Assembly: GCA_036154155.1 (NCBI GenBank)
Contig: JAYZLP010000002.1
Coordinates: 1-61,061, forward strand
Source of the DNA: MGIIb-O5 sp036154155
GTDB lineage: Archaea; Thermoplasmatota; Poseidoniia; Poseidoniales; Thalassarchaeaceae
Direction of reading: 5' to 3'
Length of the DNA stretch: 61,061 bases
The translations under genes and the position numbers were made by a program. The stretch's first letter is position 1, and the number at the start of each line of letters is the position of its first letter. Shown piece by piece: positions 9,161 to 17,408 of the stretch. The notes below the pieces were generated by a model that saw nothing but the letters and a program-made list of their open reading frames with translations, had not been told where the DNA came from and ran no database searches.

Positions 9161-9169
9161 AATTATATG
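9161..9169 (-). promoter_or_regulatory. TATA-like box for the DUF4350-MoxR operon
   Basis: On the minus strand the sequence reads CATATAATT/G in the otherwise AT-rich gap between 9094 and 9252. Its distance (about 70 bases) from the start codon implies a leader of roughly 45-50 bases, unlike the apparently leaderless genes elsewhere in the window. Confidence 0.45.
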
Positions 9170-9194
9170 TTCGGGTAAATAGTTTCCGCCAATA

Positions 9195-9209
9195 CTTAGA
9201 ATATCTAAG
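9195..9209. repeat. Small AT-rich perfect inverted repeat
   Basis: CTTAGA (9195-9200) and TCTAAG (9204-9209) are separated by ATA. It lies about 43 bases past the stop of the minus-strand secreted-protein gene (9253) and upstream of the MoxR-operon TATA box. Seven T residues (9218-9224) follow on the plus strand, but no plus-strand gene ends here. It could be a 3' structure or an operator. Confidence 0.35.
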
Positions 9210-9252
9210 CAGTGATGTTTTTTTACATTTGTAGAATATTCGCAATATCGGC

Positions 9253-10188
9253 CTAATCAGCGCCCTTCCGACTGCCAATTGCAGCCAATAAGACCAGGGA
9301 AACAGTCAACATTGGGCCCATGAAGGGCAGATTGGAACTAACTATCTCGACAGTGTCTTCCGGGCCCTCGGTCTCATCTGGCTCTTCTTGATCGGCAGGA
9401 GGTGGTTCTATGGTGATCCTCGCCTCATCTTCTGATATCTCAGATCCCCCTGAGTTCGTCGCCCCGTTTGAGGAAATTATGACTTCAACATCACAGTTTC
9501 TTTGCGGGTGACTTTGTGAGGCGGTGATCAAGATGTTGGCACTCGATGACTGTCCCGATTGTATGTCCCTTGTAGTCAGAATTTCCAGGCCATTGTCGGT
9601 CGAAAGCAGTGGGCAGTTGTCAGACACTTCAACCGACCCAACCCTGTCAACCACATTTCCAAGATTGCTAACCGTAACCTGGAGGCTCATTTCTGAACCT
9701 GAGTTCATCGGGCCAACTGGATCAGAAATGTCAACCTCCAATGAGTAAACTCGAGGAATCTGAAGCTCTCCCGAGGCCTCCTTAGTCTCTGGTAGTGGCT
9801 GCGGTATTGAGGCCCTAGAAACCAAAGTTACCGAGATTGTGAAATCTTCTTTGCTGTCTGCCTGATATGCCCAAACGTCTATTCCGCTAATCACGAGAGT
9901 GAAGGTCTTGTTCCCTCCCGCCGCGATATTCTCGGATTCAGGTCCGTCACCCTCTCCATCGAATGGTATTTCATATCCGAACTCAACAGTTATTGGGAGC
10001 AATTCGTCGTTGTAAACGAAGAATTCTACGGAAACCGAACCGTCTTCCCTGACTTGGAATGGATTGCTGTCATCGTCCTGTGGAAATTCGATCCCCACGT
10101 CCCACCCACCGATCTGCGACTGGACAGGGAATGAAGCAACAAGTAGGGAGACAATCGAGACCATGGCAGCCCAAGAGTACCTGTTCAC
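9253..10188 (-). CDS. Secreted, C-terminally anchored beta-sandwich protein
   Basis: No enzyme family is recognised. From GTG 10188 the protein has a signal peptide (AAMVSIVSLLVASFPVQSQ), a region predicted to be beta-rich, and a CARDB/NEW3-like segment (SLQVTVSNLGNVVDRVGSVEVS). A Pro/Glu/Asp-rich linker and one C-terminal hydrophobic helix (MGPMLTVSLVLLAAIG) end in a short charged tail. This is the layout of an archaeal surface-anchored protein of about 311 residues. The GTG start overlaps the stop of the molybdenum-hydroxylase FAD subunit (GTGA, 10185-10188), so the two are probably translationally coupled. An upstream start at 10215 would overlap that gene more. What an extracellular protein does in this operon is unclear. 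Confidence 0.7.
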   Translation of the reverse strand: MNRYSWAAMVSIVSLLVASFPVQSQIGGWDVGIEFPQDDDSNPFQVREDGSVSVEFFVYNDELLPITVEFGYEIPFDGEGDGPESENIAAGGNKTFTLVISGIDVWAYQADSKEDFTISVTLVSRASIPQPLPETKEASGELQIPRVYSLEVDISDPVGPMNSGSEMSLQVTVSNLGNVVDRVGSVEVSDNCPLLSTDNGLEILTTRDIQSGQSSSANILITASQSHPQRNCDVEVIISSNGATNSGGSEISEDEARITIEPPPADQEEPDETEGPEDTVEIVSSNLPFMGPMLTVSLVLLAAIGSRKGAD

Positions 10189-11171
10189 TTGGAATCCTCC
10201 AGCAAACCAGAGCATGCCCGCCTTGTTAAGACCTTGACCATCTTACGTCTGTAGGACGGCGGGAACCAAGTATTTAGGACAGGCTTCACCGATTTTCTTA
10301 CCGACTCGGCAAGCAATTCGACACTTTCCTCTCCGTTCCAGTCGTCCAAAACCAGCCGCGACTCTTCTTCATGGTAGCCTGGAACCGACTCCAACCCAGT
10401 AGTTGCCACTCTCAGATCAGAAACATCGCTCCCAGTTTTCTTCCAGGCCACTGCCACACCTGCCTCTGGGAAGTCCCAACTTTCACGCTGCCTCAGTTTC
10501 TGGTAATCACCGTGCCATTCCGACACGTCATCCGGTAGGGTGACATGAGTGACAATCTCTCCCTCTCGGAGGACATTCCTGGTCATTCCATCTAGTTGGA
10601 AGAAATCGCCCATGGGCATTGACCTCTCCCCGTCCTTGGATGCCAGATGAATGGTCGCCCCCAAGCACATCAATGAGGGGGCCAAATCAGCTTGATATGT
10701 AGCCACGCATAGGGTATTCTGATTGGGGATCACCCTACAGTCGGCATCGGTGCCACAATCGCATTTGTGACACCAGTCGATAGATTCACGCCAATCCTCA
10801 GTCTGGTTGAACCAGAAACACCTGGTGTCCAAACATAGGTTACCTCCTACTGTTGCAGAGCGGCGAATCAAGGTGCTAGCCACAGATTCTGCTGCTGCCC
10901 TGACAATGGCGTGGGTATTTTCGGACTCAGCCAAGTCATGTAGTCTAACCATCGCCCCAATGTGGGTGTCAGTAAGCAGTGTTAGTTCACTTACTCCCGC
11001 TAGGGAAATCACGTCGGATTTCACATTCAGGTGCCATTTGTAGTTTGGAAGCAGGTCAGTTCCTCCGGCCACCCAATCGAACTCTCTGTTGGAACTACTC
11101 AACCCATCAGCTATGGAAAACGCCTCCTCCAGGCTTTTTGGACTATGCAACTGGAAGGGGGGCATCTTCAT
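10185..11171 (-). CDS. hcrB: Molybdenum hydroxylase FAD subunit, 4-hydroxybenzoyl-CoA reductase beta-like
   Basis: It is the FAD-binding medium subunit of a xanthine-oxidase-family enzyme (328 residues). The FAD motifs are WVAGGTDLLP near residue 35 and the TVGGNL block near 107. Residues 113-155 form a cysteine-rich loop: CLDTRC, then WCHKCDCG, DCRV and TLCV. From memory, the HcrB subunit of Thauera 4-hydroxybenzoyl-CoA reductase carries an extra [4Fe-4S] cluster in such a loop, absent from xanthine dehydrogenases. C118, C134 or C137, C145 and C155 have similar spacing. Start ATG 11171 overlaps the large-subunit stop (ATGA), and its own stop overlaps the next GTG. The subunit type is well supported; the true substrate is not known. 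Confidence 0.85.
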   Translation of the reverse strand: MKMPPFQLHSPKSLEEAFSIADGLSSSNREFDWVAGGTDLLPNYKWHLNVKSDVISLAGVSELTLLTDTHIGAMVRLHDLAESENTHAIVRAAAESVASTLIRRSATVGGNLCLDTRCFWFNQTEDWRESIDWCHKCDCGTDADCRVIPNQNTLCVATYQADLAPSLMCLGATIHLASKDGERSMPMGDFFQLDGMTRNVLREGEIVTHVTLPDDVSEWHGDYQKLRQRESWDFPEAGVAVAWKKTGSDVSDLRVATTGLESVPGYHEEESRLVLDDWNGEESVELLAESVRKSVKPVLNTWFPPSYRRKMVKVLTRRACSGLLEDSK

Positions 11172-13924
11172 TGCGAATCGCCTCTCTTTCTACGTTCGAT
11201 ATGCTTCCATGCGCTTCCGGCTAGTCCAGGACTTTCGAGGTATTCTTCAGAAGGGGTAACCACTGCAGTCCATCTCGAGTCCTGCTCATCCCCGGGGACC
11301 TCCGGATCTAGGCCAAATAGTGCCCCATTGTGATAGGGCGAAGGGTCCTTCTCCCTCCTCCTTTCAATATCCCTCTCGGAATGAGACTTCCCCCTTTCGA
11401 CGATTCTTTCTTGGAGCTCGGAGTGTGAGATTCTGGGCGGTTTCATTTTTGTCGGACTGGAAACCCCATCCTTCCTGCACTTCTTTTCAATCGCTTTGTA
11501 TAGCCTATCTGGTGAAATGGGGAGCTCACTGACCCTAACCCCAGTTGCATCGTAAACAGCATTGACTACGGCTGGAAGGATCGGCAGAAGGGGCCCCTCG
11601 CCGGCTTCCTTGGCTCCAAATGGCCCCTCAGGATCGTTCGACTCAACGATTATTGGGAAAACTTGGGGCATTTCATGAACTGTGGGGATCTTGTAGTCTA
11701 GCAAATCAGGATTGATCAGATGACCAGTCCTTCCGTACCTCATCTCTTCGCTAAGTACCTGGCCCATCCCCATATGGCATGAGCCAATTATTTGCCCCTC
11801 CACAGACAGAGGATTGAGGGCCTTCCCGCAGTCATGCGCGGCCCAAACCTTCAGGACCTTGGTTTGACCCGTTTCTACATCCACCTCGACTTCCGCGACA
11901 TATGCAGAAAACGAGTAAGCTGGAGCGAGACCGGCAGCAGCGCCCTTGTGGACCCTCCCCATGGGAGGGGTTCTGTATGAGCCAGATGAGACCAACGCCC
12001 CCCTGTCCTCTTGGGATTTGTGCAACGCCTCAAGATAGGAAACCCCAACAGCCGGGTCGTCCTTCCTGAATATCCTCCTGTCCCCAATTACCAGCTTTTT
12101 CTCAGGAGAACCTGTTATCTCCGAAGTCGCTTTGATTAACTCAGCTCTAATTTCCATGGCAGCAGAGATAGCCGCGTTTGCGTTCATGAATGTAACACGG
12201 GATGAGTATGAACCAAGATCCACGGGGGAAGTATCAGTCTCCCTGCTTCTGACCCTTATCATGTCCAAAGGCAGTCCCAGAACTTCGGCGACGGATTGTG
12301 CGACCACAGTGTCGGACCCCTGGCCGATGTCAGCCGCACCAGTGTGGATAGTTACGCCCCCGTCCATGTCTATCTTCAGATGAACAGTGGCATGGGGGAA
12401 TTTGTTTGGGTCCCAGTGTATGGGGAGCCCACTGCCTGAGATGAAGAATCCACAGCCAACTCCTATTCCCCTCCCTAATGGCATCTTGCGGAATTTCTCA
12501 TCCCATCCGGAGGCCTCTCGGACCTTCTCAAGGCATTCCCTCATGCCGATACTAGTAACCCTGAAGCCAGTAATTGTAGAGCTATGCGGAGGTAGGAGAT
12601 TGGCCAGCCTGAAGTCAATAGGGTCCACATTCAATTGCTCACAAATGTCATCCAATCCGACCTCCACTGCACATCTCGAATTTACAGCTCCGTGCCCCCT
12701 CATTGCCCCACTCGCAGGTTTGTTTGTCCAGACTCTGGCACCCGTGTAGTGAAACCCTCCAATCTCATAGGGCGCTGTGTGCAGAACCCCATTGTAGTAG
12801 GTAGTAACGTGTCCGAAGGAAGCAAAGGCCCCCCCGTCAATTAGAGCATCCGTCTCAATCCCTGAAATCCTCCCTTCGCTATCGGAGTGTATCGACATCC
12901 CTATTCTGGAAGGATGACGCCCTCGATTTACCCAGAAGACCTCCTCCCTGTCGAAGTTTATCCTAACGGGCTTCCCAGTTTTCCTTGCTAGGATGGCCGC
13001 GCACATTTCATGAGGAAAAGGGTCCGATTTACCACCAAAACCGCCTCCCACAAAGGTTCTGAAAACGTTGATTTGGTGCATTGGAACTTCCAGGACGTCA
13101 GCAAGAGCCCTGTGGAGGTAGTGAGGAACCTGCTGAGGGGTGTATAGCGTGAGCCTTCCCGATGGATCCCAATGAGCGACAACTGCATGTGGTTCCGTGA
13201 AGCCATGATTGGCCCCAGCGAACAGCCAATCGGAGCTATGACTAGCCATAGAGTCCCTCATGTCCTCAACATTTCCGAACTCTTGGAACACCCTCTTCTG
13301 GACGTTCGACTCACCGATGTGGTACTTCCCCCTGTCGTGAATCGGCAATTCGGAGTCCTCCAAACCGTCTCTCATATCATGAATACTATCCAGTACCTCG
13401 TATTCCACCTCTACGAGCCTACATGCCTCCCTTGCAGAGGCCTCGTCCACTGCAGCAACGCAGGCAACCAAGTCCCCTACATGCCTGACCTTATCTTGAG
13501 CCATGGCATGCTCGTCCTTCGTCACCGGCAAAACACCAAACGCACTCGTCGCGTCTTGTCCGGTGGCTACCGCCAGCACCCCCGGCAACTCCAATGCCTT
13601 GCTAGCATCAATTGACAAAACTCTAGCATAGTGGTGGGGGCTCCTGATGATTCTCCCGACCAACTCGCCAGGAAGTCTGATGTCGTCCCCATACTGGGCC
13701 TGTCCTGTAACCTTCCATCGACTATCTACCAATGCGGTAGGCTTCCCAATGACCCTGCCACTGACTATTTCGTCATGTCTGTGACCTCCCCATGGTTGAG
13801 CCTTCGATCCGCCTTGGCTTTCCGGTATCGATGATTCGTCCCGGGGTTCGCTGAATTGGTTCTTGCCCCCTGATCCGGGCTTGGAAAAGGGCAATTTGCC
13901 CGGTTGTTGCCTATATCCAACCAT
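11168..13924 (-). CDS. hcrA: Molybdenum hydroxylase large (molybdopterin-binding) subunit
   Basis: This is the catalytic subunit of the xanthine-oxidase/4-hydroxybenzoyl-CoA-reductase family, about 918 residues. It has the a/b-hammerhead domain (GQAQYGDDIRLPGELVG), cofactor-binding blocks FRTFVGGGFGGKSD and GAADIGQGSDTVVAQ, and the C-terminal FGAKEAGEGP segment with the glutamate expected at the active site. Compared with typical large subunits it has an extra hydrophilic N-terminus of about 60 residues and a charged C-terminal tail of about 80 residues. ATG 13924 (MVGYRQQPGK) is preferred, 28 bases after the small-subunit stop; the frame stays open further upstream. The order small-large-medium subunit is one operon. 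The substrate could be an aromatic or heterocyclic CoA ester, or another N-heterocycle. Confidence 0.88.
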   Translation of the reverse strand: MVGYRQQPGKLPFSKPGSGGKNQFSEPRDESSIPESQGGSKAQPWGGHRHDEIVSGRVIGKPTALVDSRWKVTGQAQYGDDIRLPGELVGRIIRSPHHYARVLSIDASKALELPGVLAVATGQDATSAFGVLPVTKDEHAMAQDKVRHVGDLVACVAAVDEASAREACRLVEVEYEVLDSIHDMRDGLEDSELPIHDRGKYHIGESNVQKRVFQEFGNVEDMRDSMASHSSDWLFAGANHGFTEPHAVVAHWDPSGRLTLYTPQQVPHYLHRALADVLEVPMHQINVFRTFVGGGFGGKSDPFPHEMCAAILARKTGKPVRINFDREEVFWVNRGRHPSRIGMSIHSDSEGRISGIETDALIDGGAFASFGHVTTYYNGVLHTAPYEIGGFHYTGARVWTNKPASGAMRGHGAVNSRCAVEVGLDDICEQLNVDPIDFRLANLLPPHSSTITGFRVTSIGMRECLEKVREASGWDEKFRKMPLGRGIGVGCGFFISGSGLPIHWDPNKFPHATVHLKIDMDGGVTIHTGAADIGQGSDTVVAQSVAEVLGLPLDMIRVRSRETDTSPVDLGSYSSRVTFMNANAAISAAMEIRAELIKATSEITGSPEKKLVIGDRRIFRKDDPAVGVSYLEALHKSQEDRGALVSSGSYRTPPMGRVHKGAAAGLAPAYSFSAYVAEVEVDVETGQTKVLKVWAAHDCGKALNPLSVEGQIIGSCHMGMGQVLSEEMRYGRTGHLINPDLLDYKIPTVHEMPQVFPIIVESNDPEGPFGAKEAGEGPLLPILPAVVNAVYDATGVRVSELPISPDRLYKAIEKKCRKDGVSSPTKMKPPRISHSELQERIVERGKSHSERDIERRREKDPSPYHNGALFGLDPEVPGDEQDSRWTAVVTPSEEYLESPGLAGSAWKHIERRKRGDSQ

Positions 13925-13952
13925 CTCATCAGAGTCTTCTTCGCCCAATTTC

Positions 13953-14519
13953 TCACCCCGCAAATCCTGGATGCGGATCACTCTTTGGATCTGTGGAATC
14001 ATCCACATTTGCCCCATTGCAGAGAATGTTTGAGGCTTCTTTGACAGAGTCCACTATCTGTTGGTAGCCGGTGCACCTGCACAGATTCCCTTCAATCGCA
14101 GATTTTATTTCACCCTCACTCGGCTCAGGATTTTCACCAAGTAAGGCTGAGATTACAACAAGAAATCCCGGTGTGCAGAATCCACATTGACTGCCTCCGC
14201 ATTCGGTGAAAGTTTGCTGGATCGGATGGAGATGATGCCCATCAGAAAGCCCTTCCACAGTGGTTATTTCACATCCATTGGCTTCCTGAGCCAGCATTAG
14301 GCAGGACAACCTGGGGGAACCGTCAACGAGTACAGAGCAGCATCCGCAAGTACCCATATCGCATCCTCTCTTAGTTCCAAGAATTCCCAAACTGTCGCGA
14401 AGAACATCGAGCAATATTGCATTGCTTTCCAGCCTAGTTGAAACGGCGTTTCCGTTCACGGACGCGCCCCAATCAACCTCATCTGAGGGAGGGAGCATAG
14501 GCAGCCTGTACTGGACCAT
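13953..14519 (-). CDS. hcrC: Molybdenum hydroxylase [2Fe-2S] subunit
   Basis: The small iron-sulfur subunit of the xanthine-oxidase family, 188 residues. The plant-ferredoxin-type cluster has C53, C58, C61 and C73 (GCDMGTCGCC, then SC). The second cluster has C112, C115, C147 and C149 (CGFC and the CRCTG motif). Electrons pass from the molybdenum centre through these clusters. It is the first gene of the three-subunit operon. The HTH regulator gene upstream ends 61 bases before it, with a strong hairpin in the gap. The C-terminal tail after residue 165 is hydrophilic and likely disordered. Confidence 0.92.
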   Translation of the reverse strand: MVQYRLPMLPPSDEVDWGASVNGNAVSTRLESNAILLDVLRDSLGILGTKRGCDMGTCGCCSVLVDGSPRLSCLMLAQEANGCEITTVEGLSDGHHLHPIQQTFTECGGSQCGFCTPGFLVVISALLGENPEPSEGEIKSAIEGNLCRCTGYQQIVDSVKEASNILCNGANVDDSTDPKSDPHPGFAG

Positions 14520-14561
14520 GGTACCACAACCAAGGCCACTCGCACCTTGAGCATTGGGGTC

Positions 14562-14580
14562 TTGACCCCATAGGGGTCAA
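14562..14580 (-). terminator. Perfect 8-bp hairpin directly after regulator stop, with alternative partner
   Basis: TTGACCCC (14562-14569) and GGGGTCAA (14573-14580) are exact complements around ATA. On the minus strand it starts immediately after the TGA of the HTH gene (14581-14583). A third copy of the arm, GGGGTC at 14556-14561, can also pair with GACCCC at 14564-14569. Two mutually exclusive hairpins are therefore possible between the regulator and the hydroxylase operon. Confidence 0.6.
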
Positions 14581-15225
14581 TCAAAGGTCCTCTCTCACCT
14601 TTTTCATGATCTCGTACTCTGCTCTTTTGATGTGCTCTCCCAATGTGCTTCTTGCCATATCTAGCTCATCGGCTATGTCCTTCAGCTTAACATTGGAATT
14701 GGGGTCGTAGTAACCCATTTTTATTGCCAGCGAAATAACCTCTCGCTGCCTTTCAGTAAGGTCACTAGTCCATCCATTAGTTTCGTTTTCGCGTATCGAA
14801 TGCACACTGATTTTGTCAGGTGGCATCACCATTCTGAGAAGAGAGACAAACCTGCGAATGGATCCTGAAAGGCCAGACATCCGCATCTCCATCCCCCTTT
14901 CGGAGTCTATCCCATAGGGGGGTTGTACGTGTATATTGGAGAGCTCTATTGCCGATTTTGCGAAGGGGTGGGTACAAAGTAGACTGACTACAATTACCCC
15001 ATCGTCCTCTTCGTGTATTTCTATCACTTCGAGCCATTCTATGCTAGAAATTTCTTCGAGCTCCTTTCCCTCACGGAGTCTTATTTCCGCTAATTGGACT
15101 ACCCCATCTTCCCTGACTGCCAAATGCCCCAATACTTCGACACTATCCACTATCTCCAGAATTCTAGATACGTCCTTCGATCCTCTCAGAGAGGAGATAT
15201 TCCACCTTAGCGATACTCTCCTCAT
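14581..15225 (-). CDS. Bat-type HTH-10 transcriptional regulator
   Basis: A 214-residue putative regulator. The C-terminal 60 residues match the bacterio-opsin-activator (HTH_10) domain: LTERQREVISLAIKMGYYD, then LKDIADELDMARSTLGEHIKRAE. The N-terminal 150 residues form an uncharacterised sensory or ligand-binding region without clear PAS or GAF motifs. Position directly upstream of the molybdenum hydroxylase operon suggests it controls that operon, which is inference. ATG 15225 is used. No membrane segment is seen, so it should act in the cytoplasm. Confidence 0.85.
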   Translation of the reverse strand: MRRVSLRWNISSLRGSKDVSRILEIVDSVEVLGHLAVREDGVVQLAEIRLREGKELEEISSIEWLEVIEIHEEDDGVIVVSLLCTHPFAKSAIELSNIHVQPPYGIDSERGMEMRMSGLSGSIRRFVSLLRMVMPPDKISVHSIRENETNGWTSDLTERQREVISLAIKMGYYDPNSNVKLKDIADELDMARSTLGEHIKRAEYEIMKKVREDL

Positions 15226-15280
15226 GATGACTCCAAACCTATCGGTCTATTGAACACAGCGGAGTTCACCGAAACTTGAG

Positions 15281-16501
15281 TCATCCCCAGTATGCCTCTC
15301 TGATGGCTTGATTCGCTTCCATGCACATTACAACATCACCGGGCCGGGAAGGCATTGTTGCCGTGCCATTGAGGTGCTCTATAATTGGCTCAACATTGCT
15401 CTCATTGACAACGCCCCAACCAACCTGGGTACACGGTGCCACTGGTGAAATTGGGGTCGTTCCCGATAAGGGGTCCCACGTATTGAACGAGGGATACCAG
15501 CCAGATAGGTTCAACGCATCCCGCAGATCGTCATTGGTGAGGGAAAAATTGGTCCCGTTTACTAGCAGACCACCTCTTACTTCTGGATCAGCTCCAGATG
15601 ACATGTCTCCGAACTCATGCCTTAGCGACATCAGAACCTTGGATAGAAGGCCAGCGGTTCTAGGGGTGGCGAAAGAAGTCCCGGAAGTCTCGTGATAACC
15701 ATCGATGTCATCATGGTTGGGCAGAACCTGTGTCCAGTCCGCAGCCATATCTGGGTAGGAGCCGCTCATGGTCTCCTTCTGGTCATCGCCCTCTTCGGCA
15801 TAGCCGGAGACGCCGATACTCCATGGCGGCCCTGCAGTAGGGTCCTGCACAGCAGGTGAGGGAGTGTTGTCAGAAGCACCTGTGTGGACTTTCTTGTTCT
15901 TAACCACAGCTACCTTTGTTGCATCCTCGATGCCGGGAACTGGGATGGAACCTATCGGGCCGAAGCTGGTTGTGATGATGTCCACAAGTGGCTGGTTTGC
16001 AGCAGCTAGAACAGCAGCATCACTGAAACCCTCTACGAAGAATATAACAGCGTTAGGATTAGCATTGATCACCGATCCAGTTACTGCAGTTCCATGCCCG
16101 TCTTGGGGGTCATCTAGAATCGGAATGTCGGTGTTGTCATCAGGCGTTGTGCCGATTATTCGGGTACCTCTGAACCAGACGATATTCTCTGATGTTATGT
16201 TGTCCCAGCAGGTATCCTTGTCGGCCTCGTACCTCTCCTGCCAGGTCCCGACCAGAGTGACATCACAGACCTTGTTTACCCCAAGGCCGTCAAGCAGCCA
16301 TTGAGGGTAAGCCTCATCCATCCTGAAGTGATCGTGGTATACATTGATCCCTGTGTCTATTGGAGCCACAACTGAGAATGATCCAAACTCTTCAGTCGGA
16401 GCCTCATCAACTGGCCCTTCCTCTCCCTCTTCCCAGAAAATACACCCGCTAATGCTGCTAGAGAGGAACAGGATTGCCATGGCCAAGGTTCCACTCCTCA
16501 T
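15281..16501 (-). CDS. Secreted subtilisin-like (S8) serine protease, lipoprotein
   Basis: A 406-residue extracellular protease. The N-terminus is a lipoprotein signal peptide with a lipobox-like SISGC, giving the anchored cysteine C20. An acidic linker follows. The S8 triad is visible: D49 in APIDTG, H136 in DGHGTAVTG and S276 in SGTSFATP, with N212 as oxyanion candidate. It is smaller than the protease half of the fusion at 29305 and differs in sequence. It lies between XdhC and the HTH regulator on the same strand, 25 bases downstream of XdhC, so it may share the transcript. Its substrate is not known, and a link to the hydroxylase operon is not obvious. Confidence 0.88.
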   Translation of the reverse strand: MRSGTLAMAILFLSSSISGCIFWEEGEEGPVDEAPTEEFGSFSVVAPIDTGINVYHDHFRMDEAYPQWLLDGLGVNKVCDVTLVGTWQERYEADKDTCWDNITSENIVWFRGTRIIGTTPDDNTDIPILDDPQDGHGTAVTGSVINANPNAVIFFVEGFSDAAVLAAANQPLVDIITTSFGPIGSIPVPGIEDATKVAVVKNKKVHTGASDNTPSPAVQDPTAGPPWSIGVSGYAEEGDDQKETMSGSYPDMAADWTQVLPNHDDIDGYHETSGTSFATPRTAGLLSKVLMSLRHEFGDMSSGADPEVRGGLLVNGTNFSLTNDDLRDALNLSGWYPSFNTWDPLSGTTPISPVAPCTQVGWGVVNESNVEPIIEHLNGTATMPSRPGDVVMCMEANQAIREAYWG

Positions 16502-16526
16502 GCCCCTCGGTCAAGACGTGCCGATT

Positions 16527-17369
16527 TCAGTCTTCGTCTGAATTGGGCATTCTTTCCATCGCGAGAATCTCAGCACAAATGGCTACAGCAATCTCCTCTG
16601 GGGAGTCAGCACCAATGTCCAGGCCTATTGGGCACCTCGCGCTCGAAAGCTCCATCTCATCGATCCCGGACTTTATTGCCGCATCTCTGAAACCTTTCCA
16701 CTTGTTTGTTGATCCGATAACGCCAATCCTGGCCGAGCCATCGGAATTCCTCTTTAGACAGCCGATTAGGAACTCCTGGTCTACCTCCCAGTCATGACCC
16801 AGAATTAGCACGTCTGTGAATCTCGAAATTGATTTTCCCCCTCCCGATTCAAAGAATTCAGAAACAGGACCGCTGTGAATCTCCTCCGCGAAGGGATACC
16901 TGTCATCATTGGCAAACTCCTTTCTAACATCGAAAACGCTGTGTTTCCAGCCAAGAGTATCGCATACTATGGCAACCGATCTTCCAACATGCCCTCCTCC
17001 TGAGATGAGTATGTGTGGCACCGGTTCAACAACCTCCATTGCAACCGTTACACGGCCACCGCAAAGGCTGTCAAGGGCCACTGCCTCTTTTCCCTTGCCG
17101 TCCTTGTGGAGTATGAATGTCTCAACACGACCTCCAATTTTACGCGTTTCTGAAGCAGAAACCTGTAACAAATCACGAAGAGCATTTTCCACCATCATCT
17201 CAAGACCTGCTCCCCCGACGGTCCCAAATTTTGTTCCATCGGAAGAAACCGCCAATCTTGCGCCCGGCTTCCCGGGAACACTTCCACTCGCACTAATCAC
17301 AGAGGCCATGGCGACCCTTTCTCCTGCATCCACTCTCTCGACAACCCATGCGAGAACCGTGCGCGACAT
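16527..17369 (-). CDS. xdhC: XdhC/CoxI-family molybdenum hydroxylase maturation factor
   Basis: XdhC proteins bind the molybdenum cofactor and help sulfurate and insert it into xanthine-oxidase-family enzymes. The approximately 280-residue protein has the N-terminal CoxI part (ASVISASGSVPGKPGARL, TVGGAGLE). A Rossmann-like C-terminal part follows, with PHILISGGGHVGRSVA and VLILGHDWEVDQEFL. ATG 17369 is chosen over GTG 17393. It is encoded on the same strand as the hydroxylase subunits and MocA, consistent with a maturation role for that enzyme. Confidence 0.88.
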   Translation of the reverse strand: MSRTVLAWVVERVDAGERVAMASVISASGSVPGKPGARLAVSSDGTKFGTVGGAGLEMMVENALRDLLQVSASETRKIGGRVETFILHKDGKGKEAVALDSLCGGRVTVAMEVVEPVPHILISGGGHVGRSVAIVCDTLGWKHSVFDVRKEFANDDRYPFAEEIHSGPVSEFFESGGGKSISRFTDVLILGHDWEVDQEFLIGCLKRNSDGSARIGVIGSTNKWKGFRDAAIKSGIDEMELSSARCPIGLDIGADSPEEIAVAICAEILAMERMPNSDED

Positions 17370-17408
17370 GGCACCGGGAGACGCTCCGAACACTTTGGGA
17401 TTGCGCTA

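Noticed and set aside
9218..9224. Seven-T run after a small hairpin as a plus-strand intrinsic terminator
   Set aside because: Genes on both sides are minus-strand, so no plus-strand transcript is expected to end there.
11168..13924. Large subunit as plain xanthine dehydrogenase
   Set aside because: The FAD partner has an added Cys-rich loop not found in xanthine dehydrogenases, and no purine-degradation gene is adjacent; the question of substrate is left open.
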